The notes beneath the pieces were generated by a model that worked only from the letters and a program-made list of their open reading frames with translations, was not told where the DNA came from and did not search any database. Shown here one piece after another: positions 1-10,658 of a stretch of 54,912 bases of DNA (the first letter of the stretch is position 1; every line of letters begins with the position of its first letter). Position numbers and translations under genes: made by a program. The DNA comes from Emmonsiellopsis sp. PD_33 (taxonomy: Eukaryota > Ascomycota > Eurotiomycetes > Onygenales > Ajellomycetaceae): NCBI GenBank assembly GCA_032988165.1, contig JANTQF010000230.1, positions 1-54,912 on the forward strand, given 5' to 3'.

Positions 1-641
1 AGTACGTATTATCAGTGTTTCACGAAACGCCGGGCGAGATTTAGCGGTTTTTAATTGAAATGCCGGTAATTTGGGCCCAGAACGATGCCAAATTTCATTT
101 TGAACCCGGTTAGTAAACAGGCCCTTAAGCGACTGGGTGATCTGATGGCGGGCATCGGATTGCCGTGACATTACTATTATAACTACTGCAGACTCCCACA
201 ATGCTTATCGATCAACTGCTGCTGCTTGGTGCGGGCACCTTCGGACTTTTATATCCCTCTCACGCATGAGCTCAAGTTGCTCCCAGTGATGGTGTTAGTA
301 CACCAGATAATGAAGCAAGGAAAGAAACAGAATGAACCATATCCTGCTTGCTTGCCGTGTCATAGTAACGATGTGGCCAATGCTCGATCGAATTCTGCGA
401 TCTCTGAGGGATGGTAATAATATACCTCGAAAATGAATCCCGACACAAGTCCTACGCCATAATGTTGACAGTTGCTGGCTTCAAATCTTATTTGAAGCCC
501 ATGCCGAAACCATTTTTCCTATTTTCAAGTTAAAAGTTTAAATCGCTTTGGTCCCCCGTTTGAACAAGCAGCATACTTTGTTAGTTGAGGCTGAAGAATT
601 TGAGGCTCGAGAGAAGGTCCCATAACGTCATCACCATCAGC
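1..641. other. Intergenic, no gene seen
   Basis: Short open frames exist here (for example 226-417) but none has recognisable protein features or convincing splice partners. The stretch precedes the rhodopsin-fold membrane gene and may hold its promoter. Confidence 0.5.
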
Positions 642-1558
642 ATGGCGATCTCAGAGAACTATGTCACTGAATCGCAGGTGAAATCGACGGGGTATGCGAC
701 GATAACCCCGACCAGCGCATTCTCGCTGGCACGCTTTGGGGTCCGTCTTTGCAAATCGAGAGGACTTATATGGGAAGATTCGTTTGTTGTCTTGTCATGG
801 CTTTCCTTCCTAGCCATGTCCATCCTCTACATCATTGTTATTACAGCAGGGTATCGAGCGAGTGGCGTTCTGAGTGGGACAAGTCTCCCATACGCCACAA
901 TGGAAAAGGATGGGCTGTCCATGAAAAAGATCTTTTTTGCAACAACAATCTTGCTTTGGACTCTGAAGGTTGCACAAATCGGCGCCCATGCAAATAGAAA
1001 TAGCACGCCAAGCAGCTCCCGGCTGGCATTCTGGGGCATTCTTGAGGCAGGAATAGGTCAGCAAATTGCGGCCCCAATCTGTCTGCCTCCCACTTGATTG
1101 AAACCAATGACTGACCTTTTTCTGATATAGCGGTCATTGTCGGGTGTCTGCCTGCCCTCGCCATTATATTTCGACAAGATCGACTTACTCGACGCACCTA
1201 CGGCCTGGCATATACGTCAATGGAGGGTTACTCCAACCAGAATAGCATCCCGTTATCTGCCATATCGAATGGGACAAACAAGCCCTTGCGACAGCATGGC
1301 ATCTATGTTTCACCGCCGACTCCATCTGTTTCCAAGCTCAAGGGCATCGCAGTAACACAAAGCGTGCTTGTAAGCTGCCTCTCTGATCCAATGGACTACT
1401 TCCCCAAGACACCCCTTGCAAGACCGGCCAAGACAATGCTGACTTTCAGATGCACGAGGAATATATGCCTCCTCGATCATCTCGTCGGTCTTATAGATAG
1501 TAGTCGCGGGATTGGTGATGGGTTTTCTGGTAGTAATGGGCTGGAAGGGATGATATAA
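642..1558 (+). pseudogene. Fungal rhodopsin-fold (PTH11-like) membrane protein with internal deletion
   Basis: Two exons, 642-1056 and 1131-1558, joined in phase 1 by a 74-bp intron with a CTGAC branch site, would give 280 residues. The N-terminal part has WEDSFVVLSWLSFLAMSILY, the usual 'W-E/D-D' start of a transmembrane helix in the large fungal family of rhodopsin-domain integral membrane proteins. The segment around NRNSTPSSSRLAFWGILEAG and AVIVGCLPALA matches the last transmembrane helix of that family. The middle helices (roughly 100-110 residues, TM3/4 to TM6) are absent: the third helix (FFATTILLWTL) runs directly into KVAQIGAHANRNS. The loss is in frame, so a protein could still be made, but a seven-helix fold is impossible. 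I call it a truncated gene or pseudogene. Family assignment is from remembered conserved motifs. An earlier in-frame ATG at 585 is possible. Confidence 0.6.
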
Positions 1559-2228
1559 TCCTATGATGATGAAATGAAAGTCAAAACCTTTGTTTTTTAA
1601 AACCAGGAACTAAGCCGTGAACCAGATCATATTTCACTCCCAATCTCGTTGAAGACGACCTGATGTTGACGAATATATCGGACACCGGATCATCTGTTTC
1701 ACCGATGCGCTGACTAAGCATATCACAAAACAGTACAAGGTTTCATCCCATATGCCATTGGATGTTATTTTGCTGTGAACATCGCGTGTAGACGAGATAG
1801 TAACCCAAGCTCAGGCTTGTCTTCTCTTCTCCGGGGCCTTGTGCAACCCGTCGACCTCATGGTGGCGGTGGACCGCAGACTCGGACTCGCCTTCGATTTG
1901 TCATCGCTTGCGCCTTGTGTGCCCCTGCCTATCTATCCCAGGCAGATTCCCGCAATATTGCGGTTGTGGGACCCTGAAAACTGACTTCATATAACAGTGT
2001 TGGAATATTCTGTCGCTGCTGAACAGTCTCCGCCTAGGAGGCTAGGACTTGACGCGACGCTTATCTTGATGATGCAATGCTTATGACAGCTCGGCGTTGC
2101 TATTTGTGACCCATTATTGCCGACCTCGGCATCCCGGTCGTTTTTTATGACTACTAGCACGCTTCCCTTTCAAAAATCTTAATTTATTTTGCTTCCTCAT
2201 CACGGCCATCATACCCCGCCTTTTGACA
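1559..2228. other. Intergenic, no gene seen
   Basis: Only a short open frame (1775-1984) without features lies here. The final 100 bp should contain the promoter of the MFS transporter gene. Confidence 0.5.
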
Positions 2229-3990
2229 ATGGCTTTGAAAGACTTATCGCCGTCTCGATCCTCGTTGGGGGACCATGCCCTTGACGGAGCCGGCGCGGAA
2301 CGAGTCATTTGTGCCGGCGGTGACGAAAACGAAGACGAGATGTTCGGTAACCCAGAAGAAGATACTAAGCAATTGGAGCGGAAACTGAGGTTGAAGGTAG
2401 ATATACGACTATGCACTATCGCTGGAATCCTGTGTAGTTTGAATCTCCTTGATTCAGGCATCATTTCCTCCGCTTCCGTGACTAGCATGATGACGGACCT
2501 ATCGCTGGAGGGGAATCGCTATTCAGTGTCCATCTTCATTTTCACCGTATCTAGCGTGGTCTTTCAGCTCCCGTCTACCGTGGCTGTTCGTTTTGTTGGC
2601 CCTCGCATTTGGTTCTCGTTGATTACGACATGTTTCGGCCTCATTACTATGTGCACGACGTTCATCCAGAGCTGGAGACATATGATTGCCCTCCGGGTTC
2701 TGTTGGGCATTTCAATGTCTGGAATATATCCTGGATTAACGTACCTTATCAGTACATGGTATACGAGGGAAGAGCAGCAGCTTCGCTTTGCATTCCTCCA
2801 GGCCGGCGAAGTTCTAGTTCTAGCATCTGGGAACCTCATGAACTACGGCCTGAACCATTTGAATGGCAGAGCAGGACTAGAAGGGTGGCGGTGGATGTTT
2901 CTCGTGAATGGTCTTATCACCATTTTTGTTGGTATCATCACTTACTGGTGGATGATTGACTTTCCAGAAAATGCGCATCAGAGCTTCCATTTCCTTACAC
3001 AGGAAGAAGTAGACCTTGCTACCGGGAGGATCCAGAAGGACAGACAAGACGCGCTTCCCGAACCATTCTCATGGTCCAATATTTTGATTCATTTCCTCGA
3101 TTTCAAGCTGTACGGGTTCAGTTGTTTGTTCTTTCTCCTGAACCTGGTATCGACTTCACTGTCATATTTTCTCCCCATCATCCTCCAAGGCGGTATGGGA
3201 TTCGACACCAATAAGTCCATTCTACTCTCTGCGCCTGTAAGTCCGCCCTTCGTTACTAATAACCCTATGAAATATTCTTCGTCATTGAATATTAGTCTTA
3301 ATTGTAACCAAAAAAACTTATACCTAACCCACCCACCCACTCCAGCCATATTACTACGCCATCCTCCCTGTGCTCCTCACCTCTCTACTAGGCGACAAAC
3401 TCCGCCTCCGCAGCCCCATGATTCTCTTCAACTGCCTTAGCCTAATCGCAGGCTTCCTCATGCTCGGTCTACCTACCTCCAAACAGGTCACGGTCCGCTA
3501 CATCGGCACATTCCTCGCGACAGGAGCTTACGTTTCTAATTGGGCAGCACTAAACGCTTACCAGGCAAACAATATTGTTGGCCAGTGGAAACGGGCTACC
3601 GTTGCGGCGTCCGTGACGGCCTGTAATGGGCTGGGGGGCATTGCGGGGAGTTTTATTGTAAGATCGGTTGAGGCGCCGACGTATGGGACGGCTGTTTGGG
3701 TTTCTATTGGGTTAGTTTGGTTTTCTTTTAGGGGTGGTTTGATCTTAGGTGTGAGATGGAGATTGTTAATTTGTGCATTTCAGCTCGCACGCCCTCATTA
3801 TCGCCATCGTTGCAGTGTTCACAACGTACTTTTATATTATGAATCAACGACAACGAACGCGCGGGAAGGTCATTGAAGGTGTGGTATGTATATTTTTTAA
3901 AGCGATTTTCATCACCCACCCGCTTCTCATTGTTTTTTTATCAATATGGACTAATATGCTTCATAGGACGGATTCCGCTACACGTACTAA
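2229..3990 (+). CDS. MFS transporter, Dal5/anion:cation symporter family
   Basis: Four exons (2229-3236, 3346-3710, 3784-3883, 3967-3990) give 498 residues. Introns are 109, 73 and 83 bp with GTAAGT, GTTAGT and GTATGT donors; the phases (0, 2, 0) fit. The protein has a charged cytosolic N-terminus of about 60 residues followed by about twelve hydrophobic helices. Family marks are LRVLLGISMSGIYPGLTYL (counterpart of the R-x-L-G-x-x-E-x-G-x-x-P-G motif), STWYTREEQQLRFAFLQAGE, GLEGWRWMFLVNG and the short tail DGFRYTY, comparable with the 'DFRY' ending of Dal5-type permeases. Such proteins import carboxylated small molecules such as allantoate, vitamins or sugar acids across the plasma membrane; the substrate here is unknown. 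It is convergent with a pectate lyase, so import of a pectin-derived acid is conceivable but only inferred. The last coding exon is just 24 nt. Confidence 0.9.
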
Positions 3991-4244
3991 TAACGAACAA
4001 ATATTCAACATATCAACTCCGCCGCTGTCCTCATGGAACGGAATAAAATTAACGAACCCGGATTAGACGAATTTCCTTTTCTACCCCGATTAACGATGAC
4101 CATTAGGCGAGCGGGATTACAAAATATTGATCTTATTATATAGATTCAGATTCTTTCATATATACATAACCACCACTTTCGGACCGCCAACCTTCCATAT
4201 ATACATACCCCCCCCCCACCATCCCCAGCCATTAGCTCCCCCAC

Positions 4245-5551
4245 TCACTCACAAACCTCAGCCCTCGGCCCAGCCCCTGCAGTCACAATCGCCGGAACAT
4301 CCTCCACGGCATCGACCGTATACTCATAAAATTCCCTCGGATCAAAAACCTCCCCGCCATTCTCCGCAATCGTCCCCGTACAGTCTTCATAGACATTCCC
4401 AGATGCGTCCAGCGACGCGGTGTCGTCCTTCGTGATGGGGTTGTTGGTGCTTTGGAAGAAGACGTTTTCCATCTTCATTGATGTGCCGCCGCGCGCATAG
4501 TGCCCGTATGAGTTGACGTTTTCCAAGTAGTTGTTGTACAGGTGGGCATGGCTGGACTCCAGGGTTAGTTTGTGAGGGACGGTGCTTTAGGGGGCAGGAA
4601 CTGCAGGGTTTGTATTGTACTACTCACAGAGCATTATCTGTGCTGGGATTGCGTTGGTTGACGTTTTGGAAGTGGTTGTGGTGGATAGTTACCTCCGCGG
4701 ATACATTGTCGGTCCAGCCTGGGAGACAGGGCAAGGGGGATTGATGTGTTAGATGCATAGATTTAATTAACGGAGCGTGTGGAGAGGAGACGAACCAATT
4801 CCAAACACCTTGTTGTGGTCGCGGAGGATTGTGTTGGAGACTGTCAAGTAGGTGGTGTCCTTGCGGCTGTCGATGAGCCCGTCACCCCCTTTTTCGAAGA
4901 TGCCTGTATAAAATGGGTTAACATCCCCTATCCATTCTCCGCAGCTGGAATTATTAGGACCTACAATGATCAATCCAGACATTAGACGCGGTATCCTATT
5001 TAGTATCAGCATATAGACCAAGAAAGGGGGGGGGGACAAACCCACCATCTGAACCCCATCCCAATCCTGCGTCTTCCCATCCGGATCATCCTCAACATAC
5101 GTATTCCCTAACAAATCACACCCCCCAAGCACATCAGTCAACTAATCTTCATTATCCCCTACAGAACATACCCCCCCAAGAACAACCTACCAACCCTCAA
5201 ATTCCTAATAATAACATTCCTAACCCCCTCCAAAAAAAACCCGCCCCCAAATATCTCCCCCTCGCTCCCCGCGCCGATAATCGTCTTATCAGACGAAACC
5301 TTAATCTCCGTCCCGCGGGGGTCGATCTCGATGCGGCCCGGGATCTTGATGATGTACGGCTCTTCCGCCCCCGCGTACTGTGCCAGTTCGGCTTGGGTGG
5401 TGATGGTCACGGTGTCGCCCGCCGCGCCGCCGGTTGTGCCGCCGTTGAGCGAGGCGAAGCCGTCGGCGGCGTCGGTGCAGGCGGCGTTGGTGAGGGTGGT
5501 GAGGGTGGTGAGGATGAGGAAGGGGAGGGGGATGGGGTGGGTGGGTTTCAT
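4245..5551 (-). CDS. Secreted pectate lyase, polysaccharide lyase family 1
   Basis: Six exons on the minus strand (5551-5191, 5107-5046, 4995-4965, 4903-4796, 4718-4628, 4551-4245) give 319 residues, the normal size of fungal PL1 pectate lyases. Residues 1-23 form a signal peptide ending TNA. The right-handed beta-helix signature is complete: SDKTIIGAGSEGEIFGGGF, NVIIRNLRVG, DWDGVQM, SNVWIDHC, KGGDGLIDSRKD with the calcium-binding acidic residues, DHNKVFGIGW, NQRNPSTDN with the catalytic arginine region, and AHLYNNYLENVNSYGHYARG. The enzyme cleaves polygalacturonate by calcium-dependent beta-elimination (EC 4.2.2.2) outside the cell. All splice phases fit (1, 0, 1, 1, 2); the donors GTGGGT and GTTCGT are weak but give the only frame that preserves the motifs. 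A TATA-like TATATA lies about 120 bp upstream at 5673-5678. It is convergent with the MFS gene. Confidence 0.93.
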
Positions 5552-5577
5552 GGTTATGGTTATGGTTATGGTTATGG
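5549..5577. repeat. Hexamer tandem repeat abutting the pectate lyase start codon
   Basis: About four copies of GGTTAT on the + strand (ATAACC on the gene strand) run into the pectate lyase ATG and form its immediate 5' leader. Confidence 0.8.
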
Positions 5578-6098
5578 GGGTTGTTTATGTGAGTCGGTTT
5601 GCATTGATGAGTTTCTTCATCTCCTTTTCTGAATATCTTAGAATTCGGGACCTCTGAGGGGCTGGGATATACTATATAAGTTATGGCTATATAGTTACCT
5701 AAAACTCCGGGCAATGTTCTCAGAAGCCTTGCCTTCCAACCCCCGTTCGGATCGGAGACGGAGACGGAGACGGCCCGGGGTTCGACAAGTTTTGACCCTT
5801 CGAGAACAGAATTAAGAAACATCCCTAGTTACTAGTACTAAGAGGTAGGAGGGTAGGTAGGTATGAGAAATTGTTTCTCCACAAATCACATCACAGAGCA
5901 AGCAGTTAACTATATCTGCAGCTCAAGCCATCCCCCGCAAACGGTGTCCGCTCCTGTTGATCATCTCCGAAAATAAACAAAAGGTAGCTCCGGGATCTAG
6001 ATATTTAACTCGGGTTATCTTCGATCCCTGAAGTCATCCATATCACTATATATGTCAGTATATTTAGATAAATACCCCACACACGCTATCTCGGGGAT

Positions 6099-6652
6099 TC
6101 GACGTTTCAGGAACAATTGCAGTGGCTTGTCCACATGTGATTTGGCGGAAGATCTTAGAACTATTTGCAAGTGGGAGCTGACGGGTTCTGATTAATGGGA
6201 GAATATTGAATCTTGTGATTACTATGCTAGTCTCCATCAAAGAAGTGTGGTAACAAGAAGCATATCCAATTGATTCATTCCCTTGGATAAGTGACATCAT
6301 GATCCTCAACAGGCATATATAGTCAAGATAGCCAATTAATGGAGAAATTAGTTATACCTTCTTTATCCTGAAGGGTTCATATGTTGATGGTGCTGATGCT
6401 ATAGGGAATTGAAGTGGATCAAGGAGAACAGCCTCTTTCCTTCCCTCACAGGCTAGCTACCCTTTGGTATGTAGGTAGGAGGTTTGTCATATTTATACTA
6501 GACCACATGCTATGTATCCTACAGGATGAACAAGGCGACCAGAACTCAGGGCCCTATATGTAAGAGCCAAGAGAGAAGAGAGAAGCCAAAATCCCAAGGC
6601 TGAGCTAGCGAAGGAAAGGGGGTAGGGGATTGTGGTGAAAACGAACTTAAGA
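6099..6652. repeat. Dispersed direct repeat, copy A
   Basis: This stretch aligns along its length with 10898-11530 in the same orientation. Shared blocks include GTCCACATGTGAT, TCATGATCCTC, GAAGGGTTC followed by GTTGATGGTGCT, GGATCAAGGAGAAC, and near the end CTGAGCTA plus AAAGGGGGTAGGG. By eye the two copies are about 70% alike, with many C/T and G/A differences. Copy A lacks about 110 bp that copy B has near 11272-11384. No transposase or LTR hallmark is visible. The copies flank the regulator-dehydrogenase gene pair. Confidence 0.8.
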
Positions 6653-6770
6653 GAGCTTTGACCTCAAGTAACTAGTCCACTCTACATGCACGCACATGTA
6701 TTTACACAGGTTTAGTAGCCTTCATTCATAAGGCTTCGGCGAGAGGTTGGCAAAAATAGATTTATACGTG

Positions 6771-6779
6771 CACACACAG

Positions 6780-6810
<31 letters not shown>

Positions 6811-6812
6811 CT
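6771..6812. repeat. (CA)n-(TA)n microsatellite
   Basis: A run of CA dinucleotides with one interruption passes directly into a run of TA dinucleotides. Confidence 0.9.
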
Positions 6813-7171
6813 GTCCTGCTCAAGTTCAGGTAAATAAGGGCGCCCACCGGCTCGAGGCGTCGAATGGTTCGAGACGAGTCTACGGATTTTAGTTATTGAT
6901 TTATCCAAAAATAATTTTGCTCAGGCTGAAACTTGGTACCTCCATGGCGCAGTATACACCACGCGGTGAGCTGTTCATGATCCTGTCCGAAACGGCTTTG
7001 AATGCGCACTAAATCCATGACGGTTTCAGGGTGGTCTTTGCCGCTTACTCCAAAAGCCGGTGACTGGCCTTAAGAAGAAGTAGGAGGTCACGCAATTAAT
7101 AAGAATGGTGAGCGATCTCCTCATGTGTCGCGGTCTCATCGGGCGTAGGTAGAGAAAGCGCATTTTCTTCT

Positions 7172-8944
7172 TTAAGAATTGAGATATAACGACCTGCTCA
7201 TGAAATCAGCGTTGGAACTCCCTATTCTCCATGTCCCTATCATACCGACAGCTTTCCAAGACGTGCCCAGTGTTTCCATGGCCTGTATCATTGTTTTTAG
7301 CTGCTCAGCCCTGTGTATATTCTTTTCTTCCCGATAAAGCCAGGCACATTCAGAAATAGATTGATAGAGGCAATGGCAGAATAGTGGACTAAGGCGCGAA
7401 AGGCTTTCCTGACCAGAGACTGACGCAAAACGAAGAATATGTTGTGTCAGTGAGTGAACACCATCAACAGCCTCATGTAGGCCCTCTATCGAGGACTGCT
7501 GCATCGTAATCTCTTCGGATAGTCTTGGACCAGTTGCGGGGGAATGCTCATTGCACGCGTATATGGCATAGAGTGTAAAGCGAGCCGAGCAGCAAAGAGC
7601 AAAAGCGGTGAAATGACTGTCCTCCAAGGCAACCTGGTCAACAAAACAAAGCTTCATTAGATACAGATTTAGTGTATATAGTGCACGATGTAGTTGGTAG
7701 GCTTCTGACAGTGAGAGTTGGGGGTCGTCAATGCCAGTCTGGTCACGATGGCGTATAACAGCTCTGAGAAGATGTGCAGATTGGCAAGTAGCCGCAAAAG
7801 AGCCCATCTCTGCGTCAGCTGGCAGGTTTTGTACAAACAATGGCTGGTTGAAACCGATCAAGCCATCATCCCAAGATTGGTCCGCACATGGGAGTAATTC
7901 CCCAGCGTGGGGTGTTGGTGAAGCGAGAGGTAAGCCGGAAATTCCGAGGAGGACGAAACTTTAGAAAAATGAGCCCAACGTTATGGTCGGTTATTTTCAC
8001 ACTTACCCGTCTAGAAGCAGTGTCGCCCACCATGTTCTTCTTTCTTCCTCGCGATGTGTCCAGGTCTCTGGCTTGGTGAAAAAATTCAACTGCATTCGGT
8101 TGTGTAAACCAAGAAGGGTTCCAAGTCTTGTGGACCGTGAAATACTGAGATATGCGGCTGGGTAGATCGCATGCCCAATTTCGTAGACCGAAAGCAACAC
8201 CGTAGATTGAACAAGCCGCGTGGTAATCAAACCGCAGTTTTCGACCTTGGTAGCAAAGTCTTTCGTTTCTTGATATAGTGTTGAGAGAGCCGGCTCCTCC
8301 GGACTGAGTGGACTGGCCACCAATTTCATGGCAAGTGCCAAAAGGACCAAGCAAACGTTGGACTTTGGGCCAATATTAAGAATGGCCTCACTAACTTCTT
8401 TCTGGCTGAGAATAGGAAGCCATTTATGCAACCCGGAAAAATATCGTACATAGGCGGTGTGCATATCATGCTTCGAGCCTAGGAGATCTAGCACTTTCTG
8501 CGGAATTGGAACTTCGGGGTATACATTTATAGAGGTAGGACGTGAAGATTCTGAATCCAGAAAAGTTCGAGCAGGTATGATGGAGGGATGATCGACGAGT
8601 GAAGCAGGGAGGAGATTAAAAAGGAGACTCTGCTCGGGCGAAGCTGCCGGAGGTTCAAGTTGTCTCGAGAGCACCGCAGATTTCGAATATTCGTAAGTGC
8701 AGGTTTTTTTGAGACGAATACACTGATCATGGGTTTTCGATCAGTCAAGGCTGTTGCTGTGGGTGGATGATGGGACGCAACTCACGAGAGAGCACGAAGG
8801 GAGCCCGCGCGAGCATTTCCGCTTCAAGGTCCTGGCGGGCAGAGTGTGAGAGACCCATCGACAATACCAGCGGAAACAGGCAGCTTACCAGCAGTGCAAG
8901 CACGAGTAGTCTGCGGAATCTGTCTCTATATCCATATCTGCCAT
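7172..8944 (-). CDS. Zn(II)2Cys6 transcription factor
   Basis: Four minus-strand exons (8944-8889, 8831-8786, 8722-8007, 7958-7172) give 534 residues. The DNA-binding domain only appears after splicing two small introns: residues 15-41 spell C-x2-C-x6-C-x6-C-x2-C-x6-C (SCLHCWTLKRKC, SRGLPSCSLC, IRLKKTC), an exact fungal zinc cluster. The rest is the fungal-specific middle homology region, with HTAYVRYFSGLHKWLPIL, SISRSTRLGTLLGLH, EERRTWWATLLLDGFVLLG and LPCADQSWDDG. The start at 8944 is chosen because an in-frame stop lies upstream and no other ATG precedes the zinc cluster. Introns are 57, 63 and 48 bp with good GTAAGC/GTGAGT/GTAAGT donors. It is divergent from a dehydrogenase gene, with a CGG-rich spacer between them, so it probably controls that gene and perhaps itself; this is inference. 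Confidence 0.93.
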
Positions 8945-9551
8945 CTTGAGCTGCTCGACTGTTCGTACACACTCGTGGGCGGGGTTGAGCGACACCCTGC
9001 GGAGGGGTTGAAGCCACGTGATGTTACTTTATCCCTGGCTATACAGATATAACAAACTTGAAATTATCAAGTTTTAGAATAAAGGCCGCAATCTCCGTTG
9101 GCGCTCCCGATTCCTGGGGGGCGAGGCTGCGAGTAATGCCTTAAATCCGAGAGAGAGGGGGAGAGAGAGAAAACAAAGGAAGAGCTCACCGTAAAGTCCG
9201 GTTATCCTTCAGCGGATATGCATAAACCGCATTGATAATCAGAGCGGGAGGCGGGGTAGAGAAGCGGACGTGGAGCGGACACCAGAGCGGACAGGAGAGC
9301 GGACAGGAGAGCGGGCGGGGGGCGGACTCTAGCGCTAAACCTCCCCGCTTGGTTGCAAAATGATATCACCTTTGCAACCATTGATCCCAAAACCACGGAT
9401 GACGATTTCTCAGCCGAACTCAATTGCAGCACACTGACGAGGTACTGAAAATGATATATAAATGCATCTTCGGCTGTAGCCATCAGTCAAGTCTTTATCA
9501 ACTCACCTTCTTTCATTCTACATCAAGCACTGCTAAGTCGAGACTACAAAT
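8945..9551. promoter_or_regulatory. Divergent promoter region between regulator and dehydrogenase
   Basis: A 607-bp spacer between two opposite start codons. It contains the phased CGG array at 9241-9327, a purine tract near 9150-9175 and a TATATAAA box at 9455-9462, about 90 bp before the dehydrogenase ATG. Confidence 0.7.
9241..9327. promoter_or_regulatory. Helically phased CGG triplet array (candidate zinc-cluster operator)
   Basis: CGG triplets start at 9265, 9276, 9288, 9300, 9312 and 9323 (plus 9245, 9252 and 9316), mostly within the unit GAGCGGACA, at intervals of 11 or 12 bp, about one DNA turn. CGG is the half-site bound by Zn2Cys6 proteins, and such a gene starts at 8944. Direct CGG repeats on one helical face would favour cooperative binding. 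The spacing is seen directly; the function is inferred. Confidence 0.6.
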
Positions 9552-10658
9552 ATGAGCAATCCGTTCAACCCTTACCAGGGCCTTTTCGACGCTCCTACCG
9601 GGGTCGGCGACCAGCGACCGACTGCGTTCCAAGTCATCGAGGACCAAGGAGTGATAGGCTCCTCCTATGCTGGTAAAGTGGCCTTGGTGACCGGCGGGAC
9701 GAGTGGAATAGGCCTGGAAACTGTGCGCGCGCTACACGCCACGGGGGCGGATGTGTACTTTACTGCGCGTGATGTCACCAAAGGCGAAACCGTCCGACGG
9801 GATATCTTGTCAAATTCAAAGGGGATAGGGGCGCTCGGTGTGATTTTCATGGATATGGACTCGCTCGAATCAGTCCGTGATGCTGCGAAAACCTTCCTCG
9901 AAAAAAGCGGGAAATTGAACATCCTTGTCAACAATGCCGGTACGTTCGTTTTCCGAGTAGGATGCTCCCGTTAAAATGTTTGATTAAATATACGCTGACA
10001 ATAACTTTTGATACAAGGTATAATGGCTACCCCATACAGCCACACAAACGAAGGCTTCGAGCGCCAATTTGGAGTCAACCATCTTGCCCACTTTCTCCTC
10101 ACGGTTCTACTACTTCCTACTCTAGAGAGCAGTGTCACGCCTGCGCTTGCATCCCGTGTGATCAACGTCTCTTCCTCTTCCCACCGGTTTGCTCTGGTTA
10201 ACTTTGAGCATTGGAACTCCAACCCGGTAATATATAACGGCCAAGTGGCGTACGGCCAGAGCAAAACGGCCAATATCTGGATGGCAAACTACCTGGATCG
10301 TGTCTACGGGCCTCGTGGCGTTCACAGCTTGTCACTTGGGCCTGGAGGTATTTGGACAGGCCTCACTGCCTATACTGCCCCTGATCTGATCGAGGCGTAC
10401 AAAAGTAATCCTACCGTGGTGCAAAACATGCGAAGCGCCGAGCAGGGCGCTGCCACTACCTTGTGGGCGGCCGTGGGGAAACCATGGGAAGGGAAAGGCG
10501 GCGAGTATCTCCATGACTGCACGGTTGCCCCGCTGGAGCGTGGGGATATGTATACTGCCATGAGCCCTTGTGCAGCGCCGTGGGCCAAGGGATGGATAGA
10601 GGACGAGGACCGGCTCTGGAAGCTGAGTGAAAAGCTGGTCAATATCAAGTCTCCGTAA
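9552..10658 (+). CDS. Short-chain dehydrogenase/reductase (retinol dehydrogenase-like)
   Basis: Two exons, 9552-9939 and 10018-10658, joined in phase 1 by a 78-bp intron, give 342 residues. The Rossmann motif is TGGTSGIG, followed by NNAG (split by the intron), the catalytic serine in VINVSSSSHRF and the active-site YGQSK (Tyr-x3-Lys), all in the classical SDR order; HLAHFLLT is also typical. The protein is probably a cytosolic NADP(H)-dependent oxidoreductase acting on a small alcohol or ketone; the substrate cannot be read from sequence. It resembles the RDH11-14/WW-domain oxidoreductase branch. The TATA box at 9455-9462 and the CGG array upstream suggest control by the adjacent zinc-cluster regulator. 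Confidence 0.93.

Larger units (their letters stand above)
5578..7171. other. Long AT-rich intergenic stretch with repeat copy A and microsatellite
   Basis: Apart from the promoter of the pectate lyase, repeat copy A (about 6099-6652) and a CA/TA microsatellite (about 6771-6812), no gene is visible. A short minus-strand frame at 6064-6309 lies mainly within the repeat. Confidence 0.6.

Noticed and set aside
2229..10658. Secondary-metabolite gene cluster
   Set aside because: No polyketide synthase, peptide synthetase, terpene synthase or prenyltransferase is present. The transporter, lyase, regulator and dehydrogenase do not make a biosynthetic cluster on their own.
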